Source: Cerrena zonata (taxonomy: Eukaryota > Basidiomycota > Agaricomycetes > Polyporales > Cerrenaceae). Taken from it: 64,000 nt of DNA. Position numbers and translations under genes: made by a program. Numbering within the stretch: position 1 is the first letter of the stretch; every line of letters starts with the position of its first letter. Positions 12,032-24,300 of this stretch are shown one piece after another. Under the pieces are notes generated by a model. It saw only the letters and a list, made by a program, of their open reading frames with translations. It had not been told where the DNA came from and did not search any database. The stretch is taken from positions 2,480,001-2,544,000 of the forward strand of contig JASBNA010000003.1 of assembly GCA_038087015.1 (NCBI GenBank). The letters run 5' to 3'.

Positions 12032-13490
12032 ATGTCTTGCGTGTCGACACCAACTGCTACCCAATTCGGGACCTTCACGACTGAAGATGTTTCTACGTCC
12101 CTTTCCCAACAAGTCACTACCCTCGCTCCTACAACATCGACCATACTCAGTACGATATGCCCAACCGCCACTGCGAGCAATTCCACGATCGCTGACTGTA
12201 CTACCAGTACTATCTTAACTACGATAGACGGTGAGTTTTCACCGGCATGGCCATAACAATAACAAATCTAACTTATCTTGTCGTGCTCAGGTGGCACATC
12301 TACCATTACTGTACCAGTGCCTATCACTGTTACCGTTACAACCAGTTCACCCACGGCCACATTATTTTCAACATCATGTGGGGATAATGTATCTCAACCA
12401 CCTTCCACGTCAACTACCTCCTCGACGGTCTCCACTCCGCCAACTAGTTCCCAGTTCTCGAGCTCGACTTCCACTTTCACGTCTACGACGATCAGCAGCA
12501 GTACATCCGTAAATGCAGATGGCTCAACAATCATTGTCTCATATACATCTACATTTCTGGCAACATCTACATCGACGCAAGCAGTGAACAATACTTCGTC
12601 AAGCAGTACAAATGTCACGCCAATTGCGGCTGGCGTCGCAGGTGGTGTTGGTGGACTTGTATTACTTGCATTCGTTTACTGGTTCTGTTTGTGAGTTTTT
12701 TTATACTTCCTTAACTGCTATCAATTCATTCATTCCCCGCCATAGCCGACGTAAGAGACGAGATGATTATCTGGACGATATCAAATTCCCTCCGATGCCA
12801 GATCATCACGGGAAACCAAACTTAGTGGATGATCTCGATGTTCCTCCTCCAGATCCGTATCCATTCGGTCACCCTTCCAATAACTATGCAAACGTTGCCT
12901 CTCCGCCACCACACAATATGGCCGCATATCCTGTGGGACCTTACGACCCACCAATTGCTCATCAACGAAATCCGTCTGCAAGTGCCATGAGTTCTAATGG
13001 TACTAATCCTTACACAGGCTACGTGTCTACAAATGGAACGTCCTCTCCCCCACCAACCACACCTGGATCGGAAGGTATCGCTCATGGTCCCAGCAATGGC
13101 CATGCCGCTCGTCCTATGTTGTCTGTCGCAAATCCTGGCCCAAACGCCAATATGACTTACCCTCCCGACGTCAAAGACCGCACACTTTATCTGCGGGCCG
13201 ATACTGGGTACGAATACCATGAACCTTCAGGCGCAGGTTCAAGCTCCGCAGCGATAGCACAGCAGCAGGGTGGCTCGTCCACCTCTGTACCCCAAATGTC
13301 TCCGCAGCCTGTTATCCAACACCAAGATGGGGGTCTAGTCCAACATCCCGGATCCTCTTCTGGACAACAGGAGATTCCCAGTGCCATATCCAACCCGCCG
13401 TCGCCGCCTCGAGAGGATCCTCCTCGCCCTAGTCAAGATGCCAATAATAAAAACGTACGCGTGGAGGCACCTCCTGCATATTCAGAGTAG
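12032..13490 (+). CDS. Ser/Thr-rich single-pass membrane protein ending in PPAYSE
   Basis: About 447 residues in three exons (12032-12230, 12291-12690, 12746-13490). The outer half is extremely Ser/Thr-rich and probably O-mannosylated. A Gly-rich helix (IAAGVAGGVGGLVLLAFVYW) and an Arg/Lys stop-transfer signal (RRKRR) follow. The cytoplasmic tail of about 240 residues is Pro/Ser-rich and ends EAPPAYSE, a C-terminal PPxY motif of the kind bound by WW domains of Rsp5/NEDD4 ligases. The layout recalls Mid2/Wsc-type wall sensors or Rsp5 adaptors, but no folded sensor domain or signal peptide is visible. The start ATG at 12032 follows an earlier in-frame GTG that I reject. Confidence 0.82.
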
Positions 13491-13874
13491 TTGAATAGAT
13501 CGCCCGCCTTTCTTTCTTTACGTATCAGCATCCACATGTGAACCATTGGACTTCTTCATATTCAGGGTACATTGTATCGTGGTATGGGTATTCAATGAGT
13601 AATATACTATTAATCCTACACTAGATTGAAGTGTACATGGACCTCGAAAACACGGGGAAATACTTCAGGACGCGATCGAGTATATTGATCGGAATATGAT
13701 CGACTTACGCGTACTCGCACGTGGATGTATGCTTACGCACATGTCGGCCCCGACTTAATACTAATAGTGTAACCTCGGCCTAGCACTGTTACGCTATACT
13801 ACTCGTTCACTCTCGGTATCTTCTTTGTATCCCCCTCAATCTGCTAGACTTGTATTTCAACTTACTTGTACCAT
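13491..13874. other. Intergenic: promoter of the HECT ligase gene
   Basis: Space between two plus-strand genes. It should contain the 3' end of the membrane-protein transcript and the promoter of the HECT ligase gene, with a pyrimidine-rich stretch at about 13800-13860 before the ATG. No open frame of note. Confidence 0.5.
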
Positions 13875-16800
13875 ATGGATCTTCCTCTCTTTGGCGATCA
13901 TCCGAACAAGAAACGAAGGGAGATCAATCTTGGCGGGACGAATGTAACCAGAGCTCATAGTTCAATCTTACAAGATGCCCACTTACGACGAGTACGGAGA
14001 GAGGAAGAACGTCGAAGACAGGAAAATGCGTCTCGCATACAGGCATGGTGGCGAGGGACATTAAGGCGAAGCGTTGTGAAACAGCAGCTCCGAGAACTCT
14101 TTGAGGAAGACGTCGATGGTATCAACGGTCTGCGATGTCTTGTACTTATTGGCCCGGATAAACATATCTTGGAGAAGTGGTCAAGTACTGTTGTATCGAA
14201 CGGTCCAGGTAATTATATCTCAATCTTTCCATTCTCGGCCGTGTAACAATGCTTCAGATAGTGTCTTTAGAGCAATGAATGATCCGCATGTTTCTGTACT
14301 GCTGCGACGAGCAAGCCACCTTTTATTGAAAGGTGTCTCAGAAGAACCGCAGTAAGTCTTTACACGACTCGACCTAATAACACATCTCACCTATTGTGAT
14401 CAGGTCCACCTCTTCGACTACATATGCCGCTCTCCTAGAGATCCTGCTTTCCAGACAGTTACCGCCTCAGTCCCTGACATTGTCGGAAACACGAATACAC
14501 ATTCTATCCTATCTAATTGCACGTGGCTACCATGCTCTCCTCGGGAAAGCTATATCTGGTATTGTAAGCTTCCTCATGACTATTCCTTTTTATAGTCGCG
14601 ATGCTGATTCTGCGAATAGCCAATATCTGCGAAATTATCATCTCCCACTCTTCCGCTACTGGTGACACTCCTCGTTGCACCCTTCTCTGTCTTCACCCCA
14701 TCATCAATTGAATACGCGCAAGCTCTCCAATCTATTACAACTTTCGTCCTGACCATACCATTACTTCCAAATCGGATTGCAATGCCCTCTCTAACCTACC
14801 TTGCACCCCGCCTTCCCTTGCATATCCTCCATGTTATTAATGTGAATCACATTGTCGAGAATGTCACGGACTTGGAGTCTAGAATCCACCTACTTGCTAA
14901 CTTAACAGCCTTTGCACCGGCTAGATATACTACCTTTGACCCCCGAGCAATGCAAACATATCTCGATCTGACTTCAACCCTGTTGTACTCGTTACCGCCG
15001 CATGCACTTGATCCTCTACGACAAACAACCGGGCGACAGGAGCTTGATTGGGAAGACTCTGATTCCGATCGAGAGCCTGAAGTCAATGTTGTCGACTCTT
15101 TCAAACCGAAAGTAGTGCTCCCCCAACTTGATAGCAAGACCGTGTCCAGGCTCCAGACACTCGCTAGCCCACATCACCTGAACTCTTTGCTTGAGGGGAC
15201 TCGCAAAGAATCGTTTCGAAACATTCGACCAAGCCTTTACTCGTGGATAGTGGCGCTGTGTCACGTATATCCAGCACAGAAAGACAAGATTCTGGGCGCC
15301 ATCGTGGTATACGGGGGAGGAGGACTAGTGAGGGAACTGTATAGGGATCTGGTACGACCCTCATCCTTGGGGAAAGATCGAAACTACGCTGCTCTTATGG
15401 GTTTGTTACTCCATGTTACTTCACAATTGAGCTAGCTAACTCACTTTATGTACACTGACGTACAGACCCTCAATTCGCATCATCATGGCCTCCGTTACTC
15501 TTTCTCATTGAACTGTACACACAAGCCTTATTGACGATGGGAGACGATGAATTCTTTTCCATTGGAACTGCAGGTGCCCCTCGTAACCCCCTGACCTTGG
15601 ATGAATTGACAGCTTTTTCGAAACAACTGCTGAATATTGCTTTCACACTGTATCACAACGTCGATCAGGTCAACATGCAAGATTTCGTCCCAGGAATGTT
15701 TAGCCTCAAGTGGGAAGGAATAAGAGAAAGGGCTACGAAGTGTTTACAAGCCATCCATGCTCGAGAGTAAGTCATCAATAGGCAGTTGATTACAGTCATT
15801 CCTCTTATGCACGGTGTCCTTTTACGCAGTTCCCGGAAACATTTCACCCCGGAAGATCATTGGATTGTGACTACTGACGAAGACATCGTACCTTTTATCG
15901 AAGCGGCTGTGTATGTTCTGAGCTCTTCTTGTGGTGTATCGCTGCTCACACATTACGTGCAAACAGTCTAGAAGAGCAAAAACTGCAACCAGAGGGCACA
16001 CGCCCTTTGTCCAAACGTCAAATTGCCTCTATGGCTCCTCGCCTGGGCGTCTTAAACAATATCCCATTTGCCATCCCGTTTGACGTTCGTGTCACTATCT
16101 TCCGACACTTCGTAGCCAATGACATGACCACGGGAGGATATGACCGTTACCGGAGACGGATGGGTGCACCAGTGACCGTTCGAAGAGATCATATCTCGCA
16201 AGATGGCTTCGATAGATTACGGGATGTCGACCTGAAAGCTCCCATACAGATAACTTTCATTGACCAGTTTGGACAAGAGGAGTATGTGACTTAAAACTAA
16301 GATATCAATCTACTGACCATGTTTCTCAAGGGCTGGCATCGATGGTGGGGGTGTATTCAAGGAATTCCTGACATCTCTATGTAAGGAAGTATTCGACACC
16401 GACCGCGGCTTATGGCTTGCTAGCAAACAGAATGAACTGTACCCGAATCCTCATTCCTATGCTACCGAAGGTAACATTCTGTCCAGTTATTTATTTGCAG
16501 TGCCGACTCATGTCTATTCCTTTCTAGCACATAACTTGAATTGGTATCGTTTTATCGGAAGAATACTAGGTAAGGCACTATATGAGGGCATTCTTGTAGA
16601 TGTGGCCTTCGCAGGGTTTTTCTTGGCAAAGGTATGACATTCCTCCCAATCGCGTATCATATAATTGATATTATATTGTAGTGGCTAGGGAAACAGAGTT
16701 TCCTTGATGACTTGTCTTCGCTGGACCCCGAACTGTATCAAGGTCTCATATTCCTCAAGCACTACCCAGGCGATATTGAGGAAATGTCCTTGAACTTTAC

Positions 16801-17666
16801 CGTTACGGAGGAAGGTAAGGTTTATACTGATAGCCCGAATTGACAATTGCTCATATGTTGTATAGAATTTGGTGTTACGAAGACTATTCCACTTATGCCG
16901 AACGGCGAACAAATACCTGTGACTCGAGAAAACAGGCTGCGGTACATTTACTTAGTCTCAAACTACAAGCTCAACAGGCAGATCTATAAGCAAAGTAAGG
17001 CCTTCTTCGAGGGTCTGTCTGAGATGATTGAATCCAAGTGGCTTCGGTATGTGCAAAGTCGTACTTTGATTCCTTGAGCCTAAGCATTCTTTATGACTAC
17101 AGCATGTTCAACCAACAAGAGCTCCAGATCTTGTTGGGTGGTGTCAACTCACCGATTGATGTAGAAGACTTACGCAAACATACGAATTATGGAGGGCTGT
17201 TCGGTGAACAAGACCCAACAATTCAGATATTCTGGAGGGTAAGTCATAACCACCGCCACCGTCGCGGAATGTATTGTCCTAATAGTAACATCTTCGACAG
17301 GTTGTCAATTCATTTGATCAAGAACAGCGCCGGAAGCTTCTGCGATTCGCAACAAGCTGTAGCCGGCCACCTTTATTGTATGATTACTTACTACCAAAAG
17401 ATATTCCCGTACTAACTCCAATCTCTTGACAGGGGATTCAAAGAGCTTGTCCCAAACTTTGCTATTCGGGACGCAGGTTCAGATGAAAAGCGCTTACCCA
17501 CCGCCAGTACCTGTGTTAACTTGCTAAAGGTGCGTCCTCGTCATTGTCATTCATGTGATTAATAACCAAGTCTGTTTCTCAGCTCCCAAGGTACACGAAT
17601 GAAAGAACACTGCGCGAGAAGCTTTTGCAGGCTATCAATTCGAACGCAGGCTTTGACCTGTCTTGA
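13875..17666 (+). CDS. HUL5: HECT E3/E4 ubiquitin ligase, HUL5/UBE3C type
   Basis: Proteasome-associated HECT ligase that extends ubiquitin chains on substrates held at the proteasome. The N-terminus has the family signature RREINLGG followed by an IQ-like helix ([14 protein letters not shown]). The middle is helical. The C-terminal HECT domain includes [54 protein letters not shown], and the catalytic cysteine in [14 protein letters not shown]. It ends in the conserved [11 protein letters not shown]. About fourteen short introns join in frame throughout, and I found no break. The true ATG is at 13875 ([10 protein letters not shown]); an in-frame TTG upstream is not used. Full length and intact. 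Confidence 0.93.
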
Positions 17667-18279
17667 TTACCGTGTGCACGACTCCGACACATACTGCCTT
17701 GTTATACGGTGTACCATATGACGTAAACATGATAGACTTGTATTATGCATAGCCTCAATATCGTAATTCTGCAAGTTACAGACCATATTACACGGATACT
17801 TTTGGAACGCGACGCAGTAGGACGCACTCTAGCTTGGGAATATAAGGCCGACGGGCGTTTGATGTATTGATGCTTGTTTGTACACGGAGTTGATGCGCTA
17901 GCGCTTATGTAAAATTGACCGCAAATGGCATGCGTTGTGATGGTGTCCATGCTCCTATTGTTCTTGTCGTACAATGGTCAAAGGACAATAAGTGTGTCAA
18001 CGCGAAAGAACCTTGGGCGCAAGTAAAATGGGTCAATATAAACACGAGGATGGCGTCCTAGCTCCATATTCCCCCCCTCCCAACCTCCTGGTCAGGTCTT
18101 TTACATTCTTTCACAAAGGTGCTGGGACACCCCACAACTTCTGCTACGTTCATAGAACTTGTCGCATCCTCACTCACGTCCCACCTCAGCTTAACGCTTC
18201 TGTCCTTTCTTACTCTCTGCTAGACATCCCTCGATCCTCGAACAACTCTCACCTCAATCTATACCTTATCAGAATCAGA
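17667..18279. other. Intergenic region upstream of the DUF7598 gene
   Basis: About 610 bp between two plus-strand genes. The right half is strongly pyrimidine-rich (for example ccccccctcccaacc near 18070), typical of a fungal promoter and leader. No conserved open frame was found. Confidence 0.5.
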
Positions 18280-19290
18280 ATGGTCCCTCTCCCCGGTCGC
18301 GCTTGTGAGTGGCCCTGCACATTCGACCTCCATCATCGAGACTGACCCTGAACCTAATCGTAGATATCTTTATCGGTCTCAATGCCGTGAGACTACTCAG
18401 CATCATTGGAATGCTTCTCGTCTTCGCGAGCTCTATCTTTGTCTTGAACATGGACGTCCGAGCATACAACGATTTCATGAAGAATGGAGCTGACGTTGAC
18501 ATGACTAACTGTGATTATATCGAGTAAGTCGAAGGATTTGTTACTTTGCCCTATCTCTTTGTTGACATGGTCTTCCCTTACATTAGAACAGCACTGTCCC
18601 AACCAAGCTGCCGGTATATTCTGGGCTGTCGTCAACCGAGTGCTCATTCTGCTCGAAATCATCACTCTCATCTGTCTGAAGTCGGGTGGCCCATGAACTT
18701 CTTCAACACCTTCTTCCCCGTCCTTGGAAGTGACTTCGGCCTCGGTCCTCTTGGCATCTTCCAAGGACTTATCAGTGCCACTATCCTCTCACATCACGTC
18801 GACGACTTCACTCTCGTCTCTGCATTCTTCCTCTTCGCTATCAGCTGTATCAACATGTTCCTCGGCCTCATTTTCCGTGGTAAAGCCCGAGTCAAGCGAG
18901 CATTCGCTTTCTGGGAACAAAAGCCCGAACGTGTCTTGCCCAAGACTTTCGATTTGGCTAAAGTACCAGAGTTCAAGAAGCCTCGGGACAGCTTCGTATC
19001 TAAGATGTTCCGTACACATGGATACTCAGAGGAGAAGACTTTCGATATCGAACAACGTGGTAGCGGTTTCGGCACGGAAGGTGAAAAGGCAGCGATCAGA
19101 GCAGGTAAGTTCATATCCGTCTGTCTAAGTTGTGCACCATGCTCATCATTTCGTAGCTGCATTCCTCCACAGACCAGTAGAAGCAAGACCCAAGTATGCT
19201 CCCCAAGTTCGCAGCGATTCTACCTTGAGCGGGTCAACTCGTTCTGGAACACCTGTACCCGAGTTCAAGTCTAGCAAGATTGCTATATGA
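18280..19290 (+). CDS. DUF7598-like four-helix membrane protein
   Basis: Basidiomycete membrane protein of unknown function. It starts MVPLPGRAYIFIGLNAVRLL, with a first helix (LSIIGMLLVFASSIFVL), a second (FWAVVNRVLILLEIITL), the signature SEVGWPMNFFNTFFPVLGSD and FGLGPLGIFQGLISATILSH, and a last helix (LVSAFFLFAISCINMFLGLI). The tail is basic and Ser-rich, ending EFKSSKIAI. Introns follow codon 8, the DYIE segment and the RAA segment. One base seems missing near 18671-18673: ATC-TGT must read as ATC-C-TGTCT to pass from LITLI into LSEVGW. Apart from that the frame is open. Convergent with the ZCCHC8-like gene. Confidence 0.78.
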
Positions 19291-19717
19291 ACGAACATTG
19301 ATGTAATATAAACGTCATCACAACCACTTACCCCCCACGACTCATCACATATTCTACGACGATGCTGGACACTTCACGTTCTTTTATATCCCCCTCTTCA
19401 ATGACTTTGTATCCTTATCACCACCACCTGTGCATTTTCTCATATGTATCGTCATAGAGTACTCCTACTAATTGGTATAGGACTCGTTGTATTGTATAGC
19501 TTGCTTCGTCCAAATGGAGATGTTGAGATTAAATAATGTATTGGAAAGATCGACAACCCGCTATTGGGACAAGAGCAATCTCTATAGGCACCTAAGTCTT
19601 TCAAGAAGAATGCAAACATGGATATGAACTGAGCAGACTCGGTATAACTTGGTATGATTTATTATATTTGATTTGTAAGGAGGATACGACGAGGCTGGGA
19701 GGACGATATATGTAGAG
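19291..19717. other. Intergenic between convergent genes
   Basis: Shared 3' flanks of the DUF7598 gene and the ZCCHC8-like gene, AT-rich with no open frame worth calling. Confidence 0.5.
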
Positions 19718-20787
19718 CTAATCTGAGTCAGAGAATTCCATGTCCGAGTTGCCATCCAGAATCTCTATTGGATTGTGAGAGGATCCAGCGACAGCAAGAA
19801 GGGGCTTTGCAGGCAACGAAGGTGGCGGCGGTGGAAGGGCTGGAGAAGGAGGCAATGGTGGAGGGGGGATAGAAGGCGGGGGCGGAGGGGCGGAGTTATT
19901 CATAGGCACCCTCCAGGCTGAGGGACCCGGATATGCAGGACTTTCCACATGCCTCACACTCGGCAACGACATGCCATTGTAAATTGGAAGCATTGTGTAC
20001 AAGAAGTACGAGTTTGGATATTTAACCCAGCGATAGTCAGGTGGCGGATGGTCTGGGTGATCAACTTCCACTACAGACGAGCCATCTGAGAGAGTAACAG
20101 ACGATGTGTCGCTTTCCTCATCCGATTCTGAGACAGGAAATCGAGTTTTCGGTGCGTCGGGAGGAAGAATGACACTCGTCTGTTCGCCATCTCCATAGAT
20201 AGTGAACTCGGTGGGGGTATTCAACTCTTCGTCAAACTCTTCTTCGTTCATGATGCGCCTCCATACACGCACTCTAGGGTCCTCTGAACCGGTCCAACCT
20301 CTAGGGTAACCCCATACGGCGATGTTACGCAGCCATTCGACATTCTCGCCTGGATCGTCGTCGTGTAACCGAAGTGCCTCGCGGAGGAGTTCACCCTTGA
20401 TCTGCCCAGGCTCGAAGGTTTCGAGCCATTCTGTGCGTATCTTTCGCCATTCTTCAACTTCATGTATTCGGCTACGGGAACTAGCTTCAGGTTTGTAAAA
20501 TTCGAATATTTGTTTCGAAAGATCGATCAGTTCATGGTTGCGTCGTTCGGGACAGTCGTTGAGAGTATGGCTTTGACTGCCACAGTTGAAGCACCGACGG
20601 CCATGTCCATAGGTCACTTCCTCGTCCTCTACTCCAAGGATCGCACCTAGGGAGTGTATAGTGGGGTATAGACAAACGCATCAAGACCATAGTTTACTTC
20701 GATGTCGGCGTATACAGGGAGTAGAGGCAAGTAGGCTTCGTCTACCTCCCCAGGTTCGGGTCCGTAGGATTCTGGTCTTTCTCCCAT
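19718..20787 (-). CDS. ZCCHC8-like CCHC zinc-knuckle/PSP-domain protein
   Basis: Likely nuclear RNA-surveillance factor resembling ZCCHC8 of the NEXT complex. A CCHC knuckle (CFNCGSQSHTLNDCPE) is followed by EVEEWRKIRTEWLETFEPG and a PSP domain (PGQIKGELLREALRLH, WLRNIAVWGYPRGWTG). The C-terminal third is acidic then very Pro-rich (PPPPPSIPPPPLPP), ending NSDMEFSDSD. The 5' end is uncertain: the zinc-knuckle frame has no ATG. A second frame from an ATG at 20787 reads EVDEAYLPLLPVYADIEVNY up to 20650 and would run straight into GAILGVEDEEVTYGHGRR if one C is missing from the ccc run near 20651-20653. A weak 41-nt intron is an alternative. On this model the gene overlaps the 3' end of the glutaredoxin-like gene by 46 bp. 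Confidence 0.75.
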
Positions 20788-21106
20788 TTGTCCAATGCTT
20801 CGTTCACCACTTGAGCGTCCCAGCGGCCCTTCGCGACTTCTTTGCCTTCGAGGTGCAAAGCTGGGATCCAATACACATACTTGCGCTTCCACCTCTCCTG
20901 GCCCTTGTCCTGGATGTTGATTGTCTCGAGCTGAAAGTGTCGTTGTTGTCGTACTTTGGCGAGTTCTGCCTTGGCAATCTAGACATCGCGTTTCAGCATT
21001 GCAACTTCTCGAGCCTTTGCTACTGAGGGACACTTACATCGCACAGAGAGCAATTGGGGCCAGAAAACAAGGTCAAGCGAGCGATACGAGCAGCACTCGC
21101 CGCCAT
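20742..21106 (-). CDS. Glutaredoxin-like protein (DUF836, YDR286C type)
   Basis: Small thioredoxin-fold protein of about 101 residues, probably mitochondrial or cytosolic. Exon 1 starts MAASAARIARLTLFSGPNCS and contains the redox pair CSLC. A 60-nt-class intron (gtaagt...tctag) follows. Exon 2 gives IAKAELAKVRQQRHFQLETI, NIQDKGQERWKRKYVYWIPA and HLEGKEVAKGRWDAQVV, matching the beta-alpha-beta pattern and the cis-Pro (IPAL) of this family. The stop is at 20742-20744. The next gene on the same strand may begin inside its last 46 bp. Confidence 0.85.
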
Positions 21107-21319
21107 TCACAGGAATCGGACGCAGTGGTTGGATGCCAAGGGTGAGAAAGCTATGTGAAATTGTAAATTATGGTTTGGCGCCCATAAAGTCGAACCGGGG
21201 ACGGTTGTAACGACGGTGTTGACGGTTGGATTCAACTTGAACCTGTACTGTTGTCTTTCGGCGTCCCACCATCACGCCTCTTGACTTTCTGTCTATGATT
21301 TCTCGATGATATTTCACTC

Positions 21320-24300
21320 ATGACGACCCTAGACCCTCCATGGAAGCAAAAAAGTATGTCATATTGCTGCCCCAAGCAACTCGAGACCTTAATGACACAT
21401 TCCAGCGCGACCATGCCCGTTCTACTCGCAAGGGCGTTGTTTATTTGCAGACTCTTGCAATTTCCTTCACGACGTTAAAATCAAAGCACAGATATCGGAA
21501 GACGTGTCTGTACTGCGCGCGGCGCCCAATGTATACAATCCGCTGCAGCTCAGTGACCGTCTTCACCCCTGCCAGTGACTTCTACCTTTAGCTCACCTCG
21601 GCGTTCACCTCGACTTTCAAGTTTACTTATGGCTCTTGGGCCCGTTATACAACAGGACGATGAAGACATATCGCCAGGGCTCTCTGTTGTTAGTTCTCCG
21701 GTCCAGTTAAATTATATGCAACACGAGCCGGAGGAGGAAAGGGAGGAGTTTGAGGAGGAGGAGGTTGCATCCTTTGTTGTCCTGCCATCATCTCACGAGC
21801 AAGATGAACTCCAACTGGACTACCCTGCCGAGTCTCCTTCAAATATTCTGCATTTGGGGGAGGAAGAGGACTTCTCTTCCCCGAGTTCATTTGTTGCTAC
21901 GCTCGAGGATGAAGACGTAACTGAGGTTTTGCCCCCTTCTTCCATAAATTCTCCCCACGAAGCTTCAGCGCAACCTGTTGCAACCAGTCCTGTAGCATCA
22001 CAAACCTCTCCTGCTTCTCATGCGGCGTCTTACGATTCTGATACTTCTCATGAGTCCTCACCTTCACACTGGTCTGCGAGTATATCTCAAGCAACTCGAA
22101 TATTTCGTACACCGGAGAACCGTTCACGACCGCGGCCTCCGTCATCGGTTCCAAGTGAGCTCTCTACACTTTTATCTCCTATTGAGATTACACTGGCTCC
22201 ACCAGCCGTATCCCACATTGGCCAGCTCGAAGCACACTTCCACAGAGAAGATTCTATTGATTCTGGTTACGCAGACGGCTGGATAGGCCCGTCTCCACTT
22301 GCACTTTCGCCCCCGGAACGCAGTCCAAGACGCGTTTCTACATTGTCTCTCCTTTCTTCGCCATTTGGATCTCCTTCCCGCGTTATTTCATCCCCAACTT
22401 TCGTTCCTTCTGGCTCTGCAGCCTGGCCTGCCACTAATCTCTTCAATACGAGGTCCGAACGGACTCAGTCGAGTGTTTCTACTTTGCAAGCACCGATCGA
22501 CGACGACCTTGACAGTCCGTCGGATTATTACCTTCGGCGAACATCCCAATCTTCCCATATCGAACCCAATGTGGAAGAGACAGTACGACCCCCCTCAACA
22601 CCTGTCTTACCGGATGAAGGCTTTGAGGAGGGTATGTCGTTCGAGCTCCCAGAAAGCGCAGGGAGTGCAGTGTCTCGTTTGGTGGACGAAGAGGAGCCTG
22701 TTCCCTTAGAAGAGATAGCCCTTCCTACTGTTTTGAGCCCTACCGAGGACAGTACGGATATGTTTGATACCTACTATGCCAGCACGCCTCCACCATCAGT
22801 ATCCGTCGTGTCATCACCCATTGTAACATCTTCGCCTCGCCTCGCCTCACTCCCTTCATCCCGCCCTTCTGTCTTCACTCGACCACGGAAAACTACTCCG
22901 TCTTCACTCAGCATACCCTCGCCTCCTTCGGAAACGCAACTAGGTCCTGCATCTGCACCTATGCTTGTGCCTGTGCCTCCTCTCAGTGCATTTGGCTCGC
23001 CAAGATTGTCCGCTCCGGTGTCTGCTTCCGAAGCCGAGATGAAGACACCAGTCTCTGGATCCTCTACCAAGGTTCCGTTTGGATTTAGACATACCTCGCG
23101 TTCTAGGAACCCGTCTCGTAATTCTATCCGTTCTCCAGACAGTGTACCGCCCAGTCCCCGGTTGTCTGCCATGTCTGAGGCCAGGTCGACACCTAGTAGC
23201 CCTTTCCAGGTTATTCCAGATTCCAAGGATCCTTCGAGAGCTTCCACGCCTCAACCCACTTCATCAAGAGCAAGTCGGCTTAAGCCTCTTCGTCTAGTCA
23301 GTATTTGATTTTCTCTCTAAAGGTAGAATAGTAAGCTGATTTCTTTCGTAGTCTATGATTCTCAATTCGTCGTCTGTTGCATCATCTTCATTGGCATATT
23401 CTAGCATTCCACCATCCCTCACCACAGGCACTTCCGGTAAGCGAACCTTGTTCTGACTTATCACTGATTCTTATGGTATTGTCACAGCACCTTCATCTGC
23501 ACCAATTTTTCCATCTCCAACTGTATCATCTGACTATTCTATTTCTAATAATCCACTGGTATGTATAGCCTTGTGAAATCTATTTTTCTCTGCCTCACTC
23601 ATCCCGAAACAGATTTCACATTCCCAATCCGCATCAATACCCACCCATGATCACAATACCCTCATCCTTGGACCAACTCGGACACATCTGGACGACACAT
23701 ACCAATCTATGCCCCATTCTGCACCAATCTCACGCCCCACTTCATGGCAGAAGTTTCCTGAGTCCAGACGGTCCTCTCGAACATCCTCAATTTTGCTCCC
23801 GTCGAACCGAAATAGCCTTCGACCTTCAAGCAGACTCTCTGAGCGCCTCGTACCGCTTGATGAGAATGCTGAAGTCATTTTTAATCATATGGAGGACGAG
23901 GAGGATGATTATCAATTTGAGGACCCTGAGCTAGAAGACACTATTCGTGGTCCTGCTGTCTCTCCTCCCGATCAGGTCTATAGTCGTCCACCATCTGTTC
24001 TTCACTCACCGATCCACGCAATAGCCACTCCACGCCCTTCGTTACTATTTGCCATTGCTAGTGACGATGTCGAAGAAGTGCGTAAGGTCCTTGAGAGCGG
24101 GGAGGCTGGTCCCAATGACGACGTCGGACCCCAGTCGGCGCTAGCTTTTACGCTGACAGCAAACAATCTCAATCATAAAATGGAGATTGTCAAACTTCTA
24201 CTTGCTCACGGTGCAAACCCTTCGACTCTTCGGGATGTTGATCATAGTACATCATCATCTGGTGGTCATTCAGATTTTGATAGCGGACGAGGGACACCTT

